Below, piece by piece: positions 1 to 6,993 of a stretch of DNA of 11,544 nucleotides; within the stretch, counting starts at the first letter, position 1, and each line of letters begins with the position of its first letter. The notes beneath the pieces were generated by a model. That model saw nothing but the letters and a program-made list of their open reading frames with translations, was not told the DNA's origin and searched no databases. Made by a program: the position numbers and the translations under genes. The stretch is from Candidatus Eiseniibacteriota bacterium (GTDB lineage: Bacteria > Joyebacterota > Joyebacteria > Joyebacterales > Joyebacteraceae). The DNA lies in the NCBI GenBank assembly GCA_030638405.1, contig DAOWER010000094.1, positions 1 through 11,544 of the forward strand. Reading direction: 5' to 3'.

Positions 1-2
1 CC

Positions 3-1394
3 GGCGCCGCGAGCGGACAGGCGTGGGCCGACAACATGGGGCTCGGTGTCGCGATCGGCGTCATGCAGCCCAGCGGCGGCGATGAGAGTTACGAGGACAT
101 GGGGCTCACCTTCGGTCTCAGGATGGAGAAGCCCGTGACCAAGGCTGTCTCCGTGATGCTCGACTATCGCCACGGCGAGACCGAGAGTGGCGAGCCGCCC
201 TCTGTGCCGTCGCCCGAGCGGTTCTTCACCTGGGGAACGGCCGACTACCTCAAGACGAACTGGAACTACCTCGGCCTCAAGGGCATCTACGATTTCACCT
301 CCGACGCCACTGTTGTTCCCTACGTGAGCTTCGGGCTCGGAATGACCCTGTGGGAAGTTCAGGACTGGCGTGCCGAGGCGTCGTCGCCCGGTGTCGTAGC
401 TCAAGGGTACGACACCGACGGCAAAAAGAAGACGCTGTCCGGCAACAACCTGACCGCAACGGTCGGCGCGGGCGTTGAGTTCTTTCTCAGCGAGAAGATA
501 TCGCTCGACCTCGGCGGGAGCTACGGCTTCCTGCTCCAGCAGAACCTGGACAACGTTGGCTTCAGTTCTGTCCTGGGTCCGGACTACGTCGATGCCAACA
601 ACTCGGTGATCGAAGGCTCGTTCGCGCTGATGTTCCACTTCGGCGCGGGCGACTGCGACGAGGACGGTATCTTCGGGAGCAAGGACGAGTGCCCGAGCGA
701 GAAGGAAGACTACGACGGGTTCCAGGATCGCGATGGTTGCCCCGACCCGGACAACGACATGGACGGCATCATGGACGCCTACGATGGCTGTCCTGATGAC
801 GCCGAAGACTACGACGGGTTCCAGGACGACGACGGCTGTCCGGATGTCGATCGCGACGGCGATGGCATCATGGACATGTACGACGCCTGTCCGGACGACC
901 CGGAGGACATCGACGGGTTCGAGGACGAGGACGGTTGCCCTGACCCTGACAATGACGGCGACGGCGTACTCGATGGGGACGACGAGTGCCCCGATACGCC
1001 GGTCGGAACTGCCGTTGACGCGGTCGGCTGCGCCAGGCCGGAACCCCAGGCTGAACTCCTCGCGGTCATGGTGAACTTCGCTCTGGACAGCGCGGTCCTG
1101 GATGAGATGGCAGTGATGCGTCTGAATGCGCTCGCCTCGTTCCTGCTCGAGGACGAGACGGTCACCGTCGATATCGGCGGGTTCACGTCTGACGAGGGGG
1201 TGGCCGTGTACAACCAGGACCTCTCCGAGCGCAGAGCGGGAGCCGTGAGGGAGTATCTGGCGGTGAAGGGCGTGGACGTGGCTCGCATGACCGTTGTCGG
1301 CCACGGCGAGCAGCAGCCGCTCGTGCCGAACGATAGCGAGACCAACAGAAGCCAGAACAGGAGGGCCATGGTGACGCCTATCTACGCCGAGTAG
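3..1394 (+). CDS. OmpA-family outer membrane protein with beta-barrel, TSP3-like repeats and OmpA domain (5' partial)
   Basis: The reading frame is open to the left edge. Codons before the first ATG (36) read GAASGQAWADN, which looks like the end of a signal peptide cleaved at AWA|DN, so the true start lies outside the window and M36 is not the start. Numbering from M36, residues 1-203 alternate aromatic/hydrophobic strands with polar turns and end in LMFHF, as expected of a small outer-membrane barrel. Residues 205-320 are Asp-rich, with paired CP/GC cysteines as in calcium-binding thrombospondin type 3 repeats. Residues 340-450 are an OmpA domain with FTSDEGVAVYNQDLSERRA (D386 and R400 are the peptidoglycan-contacting positions of the family) and a terminal NRRAMV. 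Family role: anchoring the outer membrane to peptidoglycan. Stop TAG at 1392-1394; a strong hairpin follows, so it is probably the last gene of its unit. The barrel's function (porin or structural) cannot be told. Confidence 0.93.
   Translation, partial: GAASGQAWADNMGLGVAIGVMQPSGGDESYEDMGLTFGLRMEKPVTKAVSVMLDYRHGETESGEPPSVPSPERFFTWGTADYLKTNWNYLGLKGIYDFTSDATVVPYVSFGLGMTLWEVQDWRAEASSPGVVAQGYDTDGKKKTLSGNNLTATVGAGVEFFLSEKISLDLGGSYGFLLQQNLDNVGFSSVLGPDYVDANNSVIEGSFALMFHFGAGDCDEDGIFGSKDECPSEKEDYDGFQDRDGCPDPDNDMDGIMDAYDGCPDDAEDYDGFQDDDGCPDVDRDGDGIMDMYDACPDDPEDIDGFEDEDGCPDPDNDGDGVLDGDDECPDTPVGTAVDAVGCARPEPQAELLAVMVNFALDSAVLDEMAVMRLNALASFLLEDETVTVDIGGFTSDEGVAVYNQDLSERRAGAVREYLAVKGVDVARMTVVGHGEQQPLVPNDSETNRSQNRRAMVTPIYAE
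705..1001 (+). repeat. Three tandem 99-bp coding repeats (33-aa calcium-type modules)
   Basis: Units begin at 705, 804 and 903 with E-D-[YI]-D-G-F-[QE]-D, continue through a D-G-C-P-D step and a D-x-D-x-D-G loop, and end in a Cys-Pro. The period is exactly 33 residues (99 bp). The DNA is also similar between units, most clearly GACGGGTTCCAGGA in units one and two. The Asp spacing is that of thrombospondin type 3 modules, which bind Ca2+ and act as a stiff linker between barrel and OmpA domain. Confidence 0.85.
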
Positions 1395-1434
1395 GGCGTG
1401 CAGGAAGGGCGTCAGCGACTGCCTTTTGCACGGA

Positions 1435-1473
1435 AGAGGACGGAGCGGGGCCACCAGGCCCGCTCCGTCCTCT
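1435..1473 (+). terminator. Strong hairpin after the OmpA gene, probable terminator
   Basis: A perfect 15-bp stem (1435-1449 with 1459-1473, arms AGAGGACGGAGCGGG and its complement) closes a 9-nt loop, 40 bp past the stop codon. It is followed by CCTTCC, not a run of T, so it is not a textbook intrinsic terminator; it may end transcription anyway or protect the mRNA 3' end. It is the most stable simple hairpin I found in the non-coding DNA of this window. Confidence 0.65.
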
Positions 1474-1497
1474 CCTTCCGGGCCATGTGATCTTCTG

Positions 1498-1554
1498 GAG
1501 CGCTAGCGCTCGGTCTCTTCCCGGTTCTCACCTCTGAAGCCGCCCGCGGGCTTC
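1498..1554. other. Intergenic palindrome and second hairpin upstream of the GGDEF gene
   Basis: The gap between the OmpA and GGDEF genes (1395-1691) holds two symmetric elements besides the terminator. One is a perfect 14-bp palindrome GAGCGCTAGCGCTC (1498-1511), the shape of a dimeric regulator site. The other is a GAAGCC/GGCTTC hairpin (1536-1541 with 1549-1554, 7-nt loop). No convincing -35/-10 pair was found here; the best is an isolated extended -10-like TGCTAAACT at 1582. The role of the palindrome is unknown. Confidence 0.4.
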
Positions 1555-1691
1555 GCAGAACGTCATGGTGGCACACACCTTGCTAAACTCACGGCATGTA
1601 GACTTGTGCCGGCACGCCTGCTCCCCCGTCATGAGATGGGAGAGCGTCGCCGCGGTGTCTTCACGCGCGGCGTTTCAAGCGAGGATCCGAC

Positions 1692-2999
1692 ATGAAAGAC
1701 AGCGCTTCTTCGTCAACCCGTCGGAAGATACTGGTCGTGACACCCGATGACCCCGCCGGAGAGCGGCTGGCCCGGTGGCTCGTCGACTCCGGCTACGAGC
1801 TGACTCGGTACAAGGAAGCCAGACGGCTCGTCGAGATAGCGACCGAAGAGCAGCCCGACCTCGTGGTGGTCAGCCTCGAGGGCATGAGCTCCGACGACCA
1901 GGCGAAGATGGTGACGCTGTGTTCTGAGAGCGAAGTGCCTGCGCCGACACTCGTCCTGACGAAGGACGGTGATGGGATGACCGGCTCCATGCGGGGTGGA
2001 TGCTGTCTGGACTGGATGGACGAAGCGACGGCCCAGGAGAAATTCGTCACCCGCGTGCGCGCCATGCTGAGGGTTGCATCGGACGCGCGCCAGGAGCCCG
2101 CTGCCGCGAAGCGCGACGGGCTTACCAGGGTCTACAACAGGCGGTACTTCGACGAACGCCTCGACATGGAGATCGAACGGGCACGAAGGTACGGCCGCAA
2201 GGTCTCGTGCGTCATGGTCGACATAGACGGATTCAAGGACGTCAACACGGCGCACGGGCATCAGGCCGGCGATAGTGTCCTGAAGGTTCTCGCCGACGTG
2301 CTTCTGTCGAGCACTCGATCCTCCGACATCGTGGCGCGGTACGGGGGCGAGGAATTCGTCGTCATACTCCCGGAGGCGGTGGGTAACGAGGCGGCAGTGT
2401 TGGCCGAGCGACTTCGCAGGGCCTTCGAGAACTGCGGGATACGCTTTGACGAGGGAGAGCGCGCCGTCACCGTCAGCTGCGGCGTCGCCACGTATCCCGA
2501 TCACGCCAGCGACTCTGCCACCCTCCTGCGGATGGCCGATTCGGCGGTGTTCCGGGCGAAGTCCGAGGGACGCAATCGCTGCGTCGTCGCGTTCTCCGCG
2601 GCCGAAGACGACTTCGAGTCCGAGGCGGTCACGGCCGGCAGGATTCTCCTTGTTGAAGATGACGACTACGACCGGAGTGTCGCGTCGCTGATTCTTCGGG
2701 CGAGCGGATATGAAGTCGTGGAGGCCACCGACGGGGAAGTGGGAGTGTCTCTCGCGAAATCGGCACATCCGGACCTCGTCATTATCGACCTGCAGATAGC
2801 CGGTATGAGCGGGCTCGAGACAACAAGACAGATCGTCCAGATGGACGAGATGAAGGACATTCCTGTGGTCGCGCTGACCGTCGGGGACGTTCCCGACAAT
2901 CTCGAGGAACTGGCACGCGTGGGCTGCCGTGGCTACATCACCAAGCCCATAGACACGAACATGCTTGCATCGCAGATTCAGCTCTACATGAAAGAATAG
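1692..2999 (+). CDS. Response regulator/diguanylate cyclase: degenerate receiver - GGDEF - receiver
   Basis: A 435-aa cytoplasmic protein predicted to make cyclic di-GMP from two GTP. GAGGA (1681-1685) lies 6 nt before the ATG. Residues 11-128 have a receiver fold with the acidic pair D19-D20, but the phospho-acceptor position is S61 (PDLVVVSLEG) and no KP lysine is seen, so this is a pseudo-receiver. Residues 140-302 are a GGDEF domain: metal ligand in VDIDGF (D177), N185 and the GGEEF signature at 218-222. An inhibitory-site RxxD (R209-D212) stands five residues before it, the spacing found in PleD, so feedback inhibition by c-di-GMP is likely. Residues 316-433 are an intact receiver: D323/D324, acceptor D366 (VIIDLQ), T396 and K418 (TKP). 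PleD itself is REC-REC-GGDEF; here the active receiver follows the cyclase. No sensor kinase is adjacent. There are no membrane segments. Confidence 0.94.
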   Translation: MKDSASSSTRRKILVVTPDDPAGERLARWLVDSGYELTRYKEARRLVEIATEEQPDLVVVSLEGMSSDDQAKMVTLCSESEVPAPTLVLTKDGDGMTGSMRGGCCLDWMDEATAQEKFVTRVRAMLRVASDARQEPAAAKRDGLTRVYNRRYFDERLDMEIERARRYGRKVSCVMVDIDGFKDVNTAHGHQAGDSVLKVLADVLLSSTRSSDIVARYGGEEFVVILPEAVGNEAAVLAERLRRAFENCGIRFDEGERAVTVSCGVATYPDHASDSATLLRMADSAVFRAKSEGRNRCVVAFSAAEDDFESEAVTAGRILLVEDDDYDRSVASLILRASGYEVVEATDGEVGVSLAKSAHPDLVIIDLQIAGMSGLETTRQIVQMDEMKDIPVVALTVGDVPDNLEELARVGCRGYITKPIDTNMLASQIQLYMKE

Positions 3000-3126
3000 G
3001 CGGGCTGGAAAAGGGCTGCGTGCGCGAGAAGGGTCCTTCGCGGGAGCAGACGCGGAGCGGCAGGCGGTGAGCGGTCGGCGCGGTACGAGTCGGCCGCTGT
3101 TCATGTACGCGGGGGTCGCCCGGCCC

Positions 3127-3155
3127 TTGCGTATGGGGCCTCTCATCTATATGGT
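3127..3155 (+). promoter_or_regulatory. Possible sigma-70-type promoter for the LPP20-like lipoprotein
   Basis: TTGCGT (3127-3132), a 17-nt spacer and TATGGT (3150-3155) lie 30 bp before the ATG at 3186. AGGA at 3172-3175 and GGGAG at 3178-3182 could serve as ribosome binding site. The match is modest (3/6 and 4/6). The rest of the 186-bp gap (3000-3185) holds only a weak interrupted hairpin at 3023-3042 (CGCG..AAG/CTT..CGCG), which could end the GGDEF transcript. Confidence 0.4.
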
Positions 3156-3185
3156 AGGGAGCCTCGTCATCAGGACAGGGAGCAT

Positions 3186-4802
3186 ATGAAAGCAGGAAGA
3201 ACAACCCGGACGGGAGTTACTCGATCAGTCACCGCTTTTGTGGTGCTCGTTCTCATCACGGCCGGTTGCGCGCCGCGCCCGCCCGCCGGTGGTGACCCCG
3301 TCTTGGATGAACCCGTGGTGCCCGAGCGCCAATGGAACTGCTTGCCTCTTGAGGGTGCCGGCGGAGACGGGTTCGCCGGGCGCGCTGAGTCTTGGACGGC
3401 AGAGGGCGGGAGTATGCTCTCAGTTCACAGGACGAGGCACGAGGAACTGATCTCTCCGGGGAGGGCGACTCAGGATGACGCGATGGCGGACGCTGCCGAA
3501 TCCGCCGCCGAGGCTGCGCTGGAGCTTCTGGATCAGCGTGGAGTCGCCTACGACGAGGAGCGACGGCGGGGGATCGTCGATGGGATCGTCGGCGCCGCGG
3601 TCAGGGGAGCGGCCATCGAGTTCCCGCGGATGGAGATAGTCGCTCGCGGCTGGGAGGAGTGCGTCGGGTACGCGGACGACACCGCCGACAATCCAGACAC
3701 TACCTGGCTCGCGGCGATTCTCGTGGAGTACCCGATAGGATTCCTGAAGGGCGACGTGAACAACGTCCTCTGGGAAAGAGGCAGGGCGGCCAACGAGGCG
3801 GAGGTTCTCAGGGCGTCGACGGAAGAGCACCTGTCGGCGGGGCGATTGCACGCCGGGCTTCTGGCCGCAGCGAGGATCGCGCGTGTTGTTCTGGCGACCG
3901 GGGTGCCCACCACGATTACTGACGATGTGCCGCAGTCGGCACCGACCCACGAGCTGACCACCGTCAATGCTCGGCTGCGTGGGGTGCTTCGGTGGTCGCA
4001 GGTTGCTGCCCGCACCGCCGAAACACTCAGTGCCCGGGCGACCGGCGGCTTCGATGTGGTCGAGGTCGGTGCGATGGCGGAAGCGATGGTGGAATTTCGC
4101 TGCACGTACGAGTGGAGAGGCAAGACGGTCCCGGCGATCGGTGTCCCGGTTCGCTTCGACATGCCGGGAGCCTCGGCCGTGCTGGACGCCGATCCACTGA
4201 CCGATGAGTCCGGGATCGCCACGTGCTGGATCGTGGCGGCCTACGGCACGCCCGGTGAGTACGAACTCACGGTCAGTCTGGATGTCGAGGCGGCACACGT
4301 GGCCGTGTCACGGCCCCAAGGGCCACGGGGCGTGCCCCCGGATCCACGTGACGCCCTGCCGACGGATCTGCCGGGGACCTTGGCGCGCCGGACCGTCCAT
4401 CTGGTAACGGGGGCACACGCGATCTCGGTCTGCGCGCAGTTCGGCGTTCGGGGCGACGCCGACGCGGCACAGGTGATGTCGGGCTTCACCCGGAGGATGG
4501 AAAGAGACGGATACAGGATGGGCGCGTGCAACCCCGGGGTGGACGTCGTGATCACGGGGACCTTGTCGTTGAGCACGCAGGGCGAGCGGGACTCGTGGAC
4601 GGCCGAGGTGGTCCTCTCCGCGTCGGCGTTCAACCAGCGCAGTGCGTCCGAGCTGGCGACGACCCGGATCACCGCGATGGAGACCGTCGGCGCTGACGAT
4701 TCAGAGGACGCAAAACGTGAGGCGGAGGTGCTTGCTCTCAAAGAGGCCGGCCGACTCCTGGCCGTCTACTTCAGCCCGCGCATTCTGGCATCAGGAGGGT
4801 AG
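3186..4802 (+). CDS. Lipoprotein with LPP20-like N-terminal region, Ig-like middle and unassigned C-terminal domain
   Basis: A 538-aa predicted lipoprotein. A basic N-terminus and hydrophobic segment (residues 14-27) end at LITAGC, with C28 as the lipidated residue; Thr at -3 is less usual but allowed. Residues 68-185 look like an LPP20/FlgT-N type domain: an Ala-rich helix (98-116), a basic helix, then W156 and the strand TWLAAILVEYP (173-183). Residues 193-240 are helical. Residues 292-370 read as a beta-sandwich of the Big_1/invasin kind (GVPVRFDMPGASAVLDAD, then TDESGIATCWIV and GTPGEYELTVSL). Residues 405-530 form an alpha/beta domain (VDVVITGTLSLS; a long Ala/Lys helix 505-525) as in secreted proteins that pair with LPP20 domains. 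It is probably periplasmic and membrane-anchored; its partner and role are unknown. It ends 66 bp from the convergent lipoprotein gene. Domain names rest on pattern only; the lipoprotein call is firmer than any function. Confidence 0.8.
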   Translation: MKAGRTTRTGVTRSVTAFVVLVLITAGCAPRPPAGGDPVLDEPVVPERQWNCLPLEGAGGDGFAGRAESWTAEGGSMLSVHRTRHEELISPGRATQDDAMADAAESAAEAALELLDQRGVAYDEERRRGIVDGIVGAAVRGAAIEFPRMEIVARGWEECVGYADDTADNPDTTWLAAILVEYPIGFLKGDVNNVLWERGRAANEAEVLRASTEEHLSAGRLHAGLLAAARIARVVLATGVPTTITDDVPQSAPTHELTTVNARLRGVLRWSQVAARTAETLSARATGGFDVVEVGAMAEAMVEFRCTYEWRGKTVPAIGVPVRFDMPGASAVLDADPLTDESGIATCWIVAAYGTPGEYELTVSLDVEAAHVAVSRPQGPRGVPPDPRDALPTDLPGTLARRTVHLVTGAHAISVCAQFGVRGDADAAQVMSGFTRRMERDGYRMGACNPGVDVVITGTLSLSTQGERDSWTAEVVLSASAFNQRSASELATTRITAMETVGADDSEDAKREAEVLALKEAGRLLAVYFSPRILASGG

Positions 4803-4817
4803 CTCGAGCGGCTGCGC

Positions 4818-4841
4818 CGGCCCACGACGTCGTGCAGGCCG
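4818..4841. terminator. Symmetric hairpin between convergent genes
   Basis: CGGCC, the perfect palindrome CACGACGTCGTG (4823-4834), a CA bulge and GGCCG make a stem that reads on both strands, in the 66 bp between two converging stop codons. A second small stem, CGCGG/CCGCG, lies at 4848-4864. There is no T-tract on either side, so a bidirectional terminator is inferred from position and symmetry only. Confidence 0.35.
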
Positions 4842-4868
4842 CCGAAGCGCGGTCCGGTCCCGCGACCC

Positions 4869-5621
4869 CTACGGAACGGCCGACACGACGACATCGAAAG
4901 CGCTTTCGGGGTCCAGATACCGAAGCGTGAAGAAACCCCAGCCGTCTCCCGAAACGTTCCCGACGGCGCCGCCTTCCGGGAACGGTCCGGCCACAGTCTC
5001 CACGAAGCCCGACACGACACCCGTTGACGTGAGACTCCCCGGCAGAAAGACCGCGAACGTTTCGCGAGTGGTTGCCGAAAGCGCGAGCGTGTCGCGATTG
5101 CCCGGGAAACCCCACATCGTCGCGCTGGCATCGGGGACCAGAATGGCCGACACCTCGTAATAGTCCGCGCCCGTGACGCTTCCCCAGACGAGCCTCAGGG
5201 AATCACCCAGAGATATCCCGGCGGGCGCCGTCACCGCGGCCGCGGCCGGCATGACAGCCGCGGCGGTCGCGTAGCCGTAGTCCGTCGTCACCTCAAGGGA
5301 ACACAGCGTCCCAGGCTGCCACAGCACCGTGTCGTCATCGAGAACGGCGAGAAGACCGAGGCCGTCCGAGGGCCCGACGTCGGGCAGCGTTCGGCCGTTG
5401 ACGAACGCGATGAGGAGCGAAGGCAACGGGTCGGCCGTGCAGGCAACCTCCGCATGCGTCGATTCGTCTCCACTGCCCGATCTCTGCGCCACGAACGCGC
5501 GGATGTACGGTGTGGTATCCGCCGGCTCCACCTCCGGGCAAATCAGATCATCGGAGCAGCCGCCGGCGAGGAGGACTGCTACGGCGGCCACGGCAGTGAA
5601 AGAGATGGCTCTGCGCGTCAT
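4869..5621 (-). CDS. Small secreted lipoprotein of unknown function
   Basis: 250 aa with a clear lipoprotein leader (MTRR, a hydrophobic run, then LLAGGC, lipidated C22) followed by the flexible stretch SDDLICPEVEPADTTP. The remainder has no motif I recognise. It reads as two beta-sandwich segments: residues 38-125, which contain C61 and C107, and 130-248, which contain an FN3-like strand pair (DSLRLVWGSVTGADYYEV) and end in strands GWGFFTLRY and AFDVVVSAV. The start ATG (5619-5621) has GGGAG about 9 nt upstream. It lies 51 bp after the decarboxylase stop with no convincing terminator between, so it is probably the last gene of that operon. Carrier, binding or surface roles are all possible; none is shown by the sequence. 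Confidence 0.78.
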   Translation of the reverse strand: MTRRAISFTAVAAVAVLLAGGCSDDLICPEVEPADTTPYIRAFVAQRSGSGDESTHAEVACTADPLPSLLIAFVNGRTLPDVGPSDGLGLLAVLDDDTVLWQPGTLCSLEVTTDYGYATAAAVMPAAAAVTAPAGISLGDSLRLVWGSVTGADYYEVSAILVPDASATMWGFPGNRDTLALSATTRETFAVFLPGSLTSTGVVSGFVETVAGPFPEGGAVGNVSGDGWGFFTLRYLDPESAFDVVVSAVP

Positions 5622-5672
5622 GTGCCTGCTCCCGATCGCGCCGCGGCGAGAGTGGCCGCGCGCTTCACCCGG

Positions 5673-6971
5673 CTACACCGAGCCGGGAAGAGGGTTCTGC
5701 TTCAGAATGAAGTCCTCGTACGTCCCGCGTCTTCGCGCCTCGATGATCTCCCCGTCGAGCACCAGGACCTCGACCGGCGAAGGGTGGGAGAGAAAGAGCT
5801 GCGGACTCATCGAGAATCCGTAGGCGCCCGCGTTGAAGATACCGACGAGGTCGTCGAGAGCGATGTCCTCCGGAACCTGGATTTGCTCGCTGGTGATGTC
5901 GATCGGTGTGCACAGGGGTCCCGAGAGCTTCGCGACCGTCGGGGTAGGCGAGCACAGCCTGCTTATCACGCGCGCCTCGTGCTTCACCTTCATCAGCACC
6001 GGTCGGACGAACTGGTTGATCCCGCCGTCGGTGATGACGAAGCGTTCTCCCCGTGACTCCTTGAGCTCGATGACCCTCGTGACGAAGACGCCGCACTCCG
6101 ACACAAGGTATCGGCCCAACTCCAGGATGAGCCTCATGTCCTTGCGGTCGGAGAACGGCCTGAACACTTCTTCGACACGCGCGCCGAGCGCCGGAAGGTC
6201 GAGAGGCGCTTCCTCCTCATAGTGCGGGACGCCGAATCCCGCGCCGAAGTCTATGGCCATCAGCGGCTCACCGGTGACTCTCTCCACGTGCTCCGCGGCG
6301 GCCGCCGTGCGCTTGGCGTTCTCCACGATCTCGTCGGCGTCCAGAATCTGGCTGGCCGTGTAAATGTGGATGCCCGCTATTTCGACGGCGCGCTTGTCCC
6401 AGTGGTCCGCCAGCGCGTCCAGCTTCTCCTCGTCGATACCGAACTTGCTGGGTCCCCCGGCCATCCGCTCGTGAAGGGGTCCGGCCGAGCCGCCGCCGGA
6501 CTTCGAGAGCCCTACGGTCGTGTTGATTCGGAGCGCCACGCGCGCCGGGATACCGATCAGCTTCGCGATGCGCGCGACGCGGTCGAGCTCTCTCAACGAC
6601 TCGACGTTGATCGCGAAGACGCCCGAGATAATTGCGTCCTCAAGCTCCCGGTCGGTCTTGCCGGGACCCGCGAACACGATGTCGAGCGGGTCGTGCCCCA
6701 CTTCCTTCGCGAGGAAGAGCTCGCCACCGGACGCGATCTCTGACCCCGCGCCGAGCTGTCTCAGGAGTCCGACGAGGGCGAATGACGGGTTTGCCTTCAT
6801 CGAGTAGAAGATCTCGAAGGATGGGAACGCACTTCTGAGCGCCTCGTAGCGCGAACAGACCATGTCGCCGTCGTAGACGTACATCGGGGTGCCGTGCTGG
6901 CCTGCGACGGTCGTGACCGGGACGCCGCCCACCTCGAGGACGCCGTCGGTCTCAGTGAAATTCCTGAACAG
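5673..6971 (-). CDS. PLP-dependent fold-type III decarboxylase (LysA/PvsE superfamily), likely CTG start
   Basis: 432 aa if translation starts at CTG (6969-6971); the only other NTG in frame is GTG at 6932, which has no Shine-Dalgarno sequence and would drop FTETDGVLEVGGVP, part of the conserved N-terminus of this superfamily. An alanine-racemase-type barrel (about 25-290) is followed by a beta domain (about 295-420). Numbered from CTG: PLP lysine K59 in YSMKAN, SKFGI 175-179, HIYTASQ 202-208 (LysA has HIHxGSQ), glycine-rich phosphate loop DFGAGFG 241-247, ELGR 284-287 (usually EPGR), CTPID 354-358 (LysA has CESxD), GAYG with Y384. The missing CESxD Glu and the following SPQLFLSHP in place of the LysA Asn/Arg residues argue against meso-diaminopimelate as substrate. 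These variants resemble the PvsE-like/exosortase-associated decarboxylases, some of which act in siderophore synthesis. It is predicted to decarboxylate a D-configured or conjugated amino acid in the cytoplasm. Only 22 bp separate it from the DUF364-type gene upstream. Confidence 0.88.
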   Translation of the reverse strand: MFRNFTETDGVLEVGGVPVTTVAGQHGTPMYVYDGDMVCSRYEALRSAFPSFEIFYSMKANPSFALVGLLRQLGAGSEIASGGELFLAKEVGHDPLDIVFAGPGKTDRELEDAIISGVFAINVESLRELDRVARIAKLIGIPARVALRINTTVGLSKSGGGSAGPLHERMAGGPSKFGIDEEKLDALADHWDKRAVEIAGIHIYTASQILDADEIVENAKRTAAAAEHVERVTGEPLMAIDFGAGFGVPHYEEEAPLDLPALGARVEEVFRPFSDRKDMRLILELGRYLVSECGVFVTRVIELKESRGERFVITDGGINQFVRPVLMKVKHEARVISRLCSPTPTVAKLSGPLCTPIDITSEQIQVPEDIALDDLVGIFNAGAYGFSMSPQLFLSHPSPVEVLVLDGEIIEARRRGTYEDFILKQNPLPGSV

Positions 6972-6978
6972 AGTGCTG

Positions 6979-6984
6979 CCTCCT
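6979..6984 (-). promoter_or_regulatory. Perfect Shine-Dalgarno AGGAGG that decides the decarboxylase start
   Basis: AGGAGG on the minus strand is followed by 7 nt and then an in-frame CTG (6971-6969). No ATG, GTG or TTG exists in frame between the upstream in-frame stop (about 7013-7015) and this point. Initiation at CTG, rather than at the GTG 39 nt downstream, is therefore the best reading. Confidence 0.7.
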
Positions 6985-6993
6985 GTCTGGTCG

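Noticed and set aside
1565..1750. A 61-codon ORF upstream of the GGDEF gene
   Set aside because: It overlaps the GGDEF start in another frame, has no ribosome binding site and no recognisable features.
1713..3146. A 477-codon open frame antisense to the GGDEF gene
   Set aside because: It is a GC-rich shadow: Arg/His/Pro-rich, no domain or signal sequence, and it lies wholly opposite a well-identified response regulator.
5642..5660. CGCGGC/GCCGCG hairpin between the decarboxylase and the lipoprotein gene as terminator
   Set aside because: Only 6 bp with no T-tract; such stems occur by chance in this GC-rich DNA, and the 51-bp gap favours co-transcription.
5673..6971. Calling the decarboxylase lysA (meso-diaminopimelate decarboxylase)
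   Set aside because: The CESxD and Asn/Arg substrate residues are absent and no lysine-pathway gene is adjacent.
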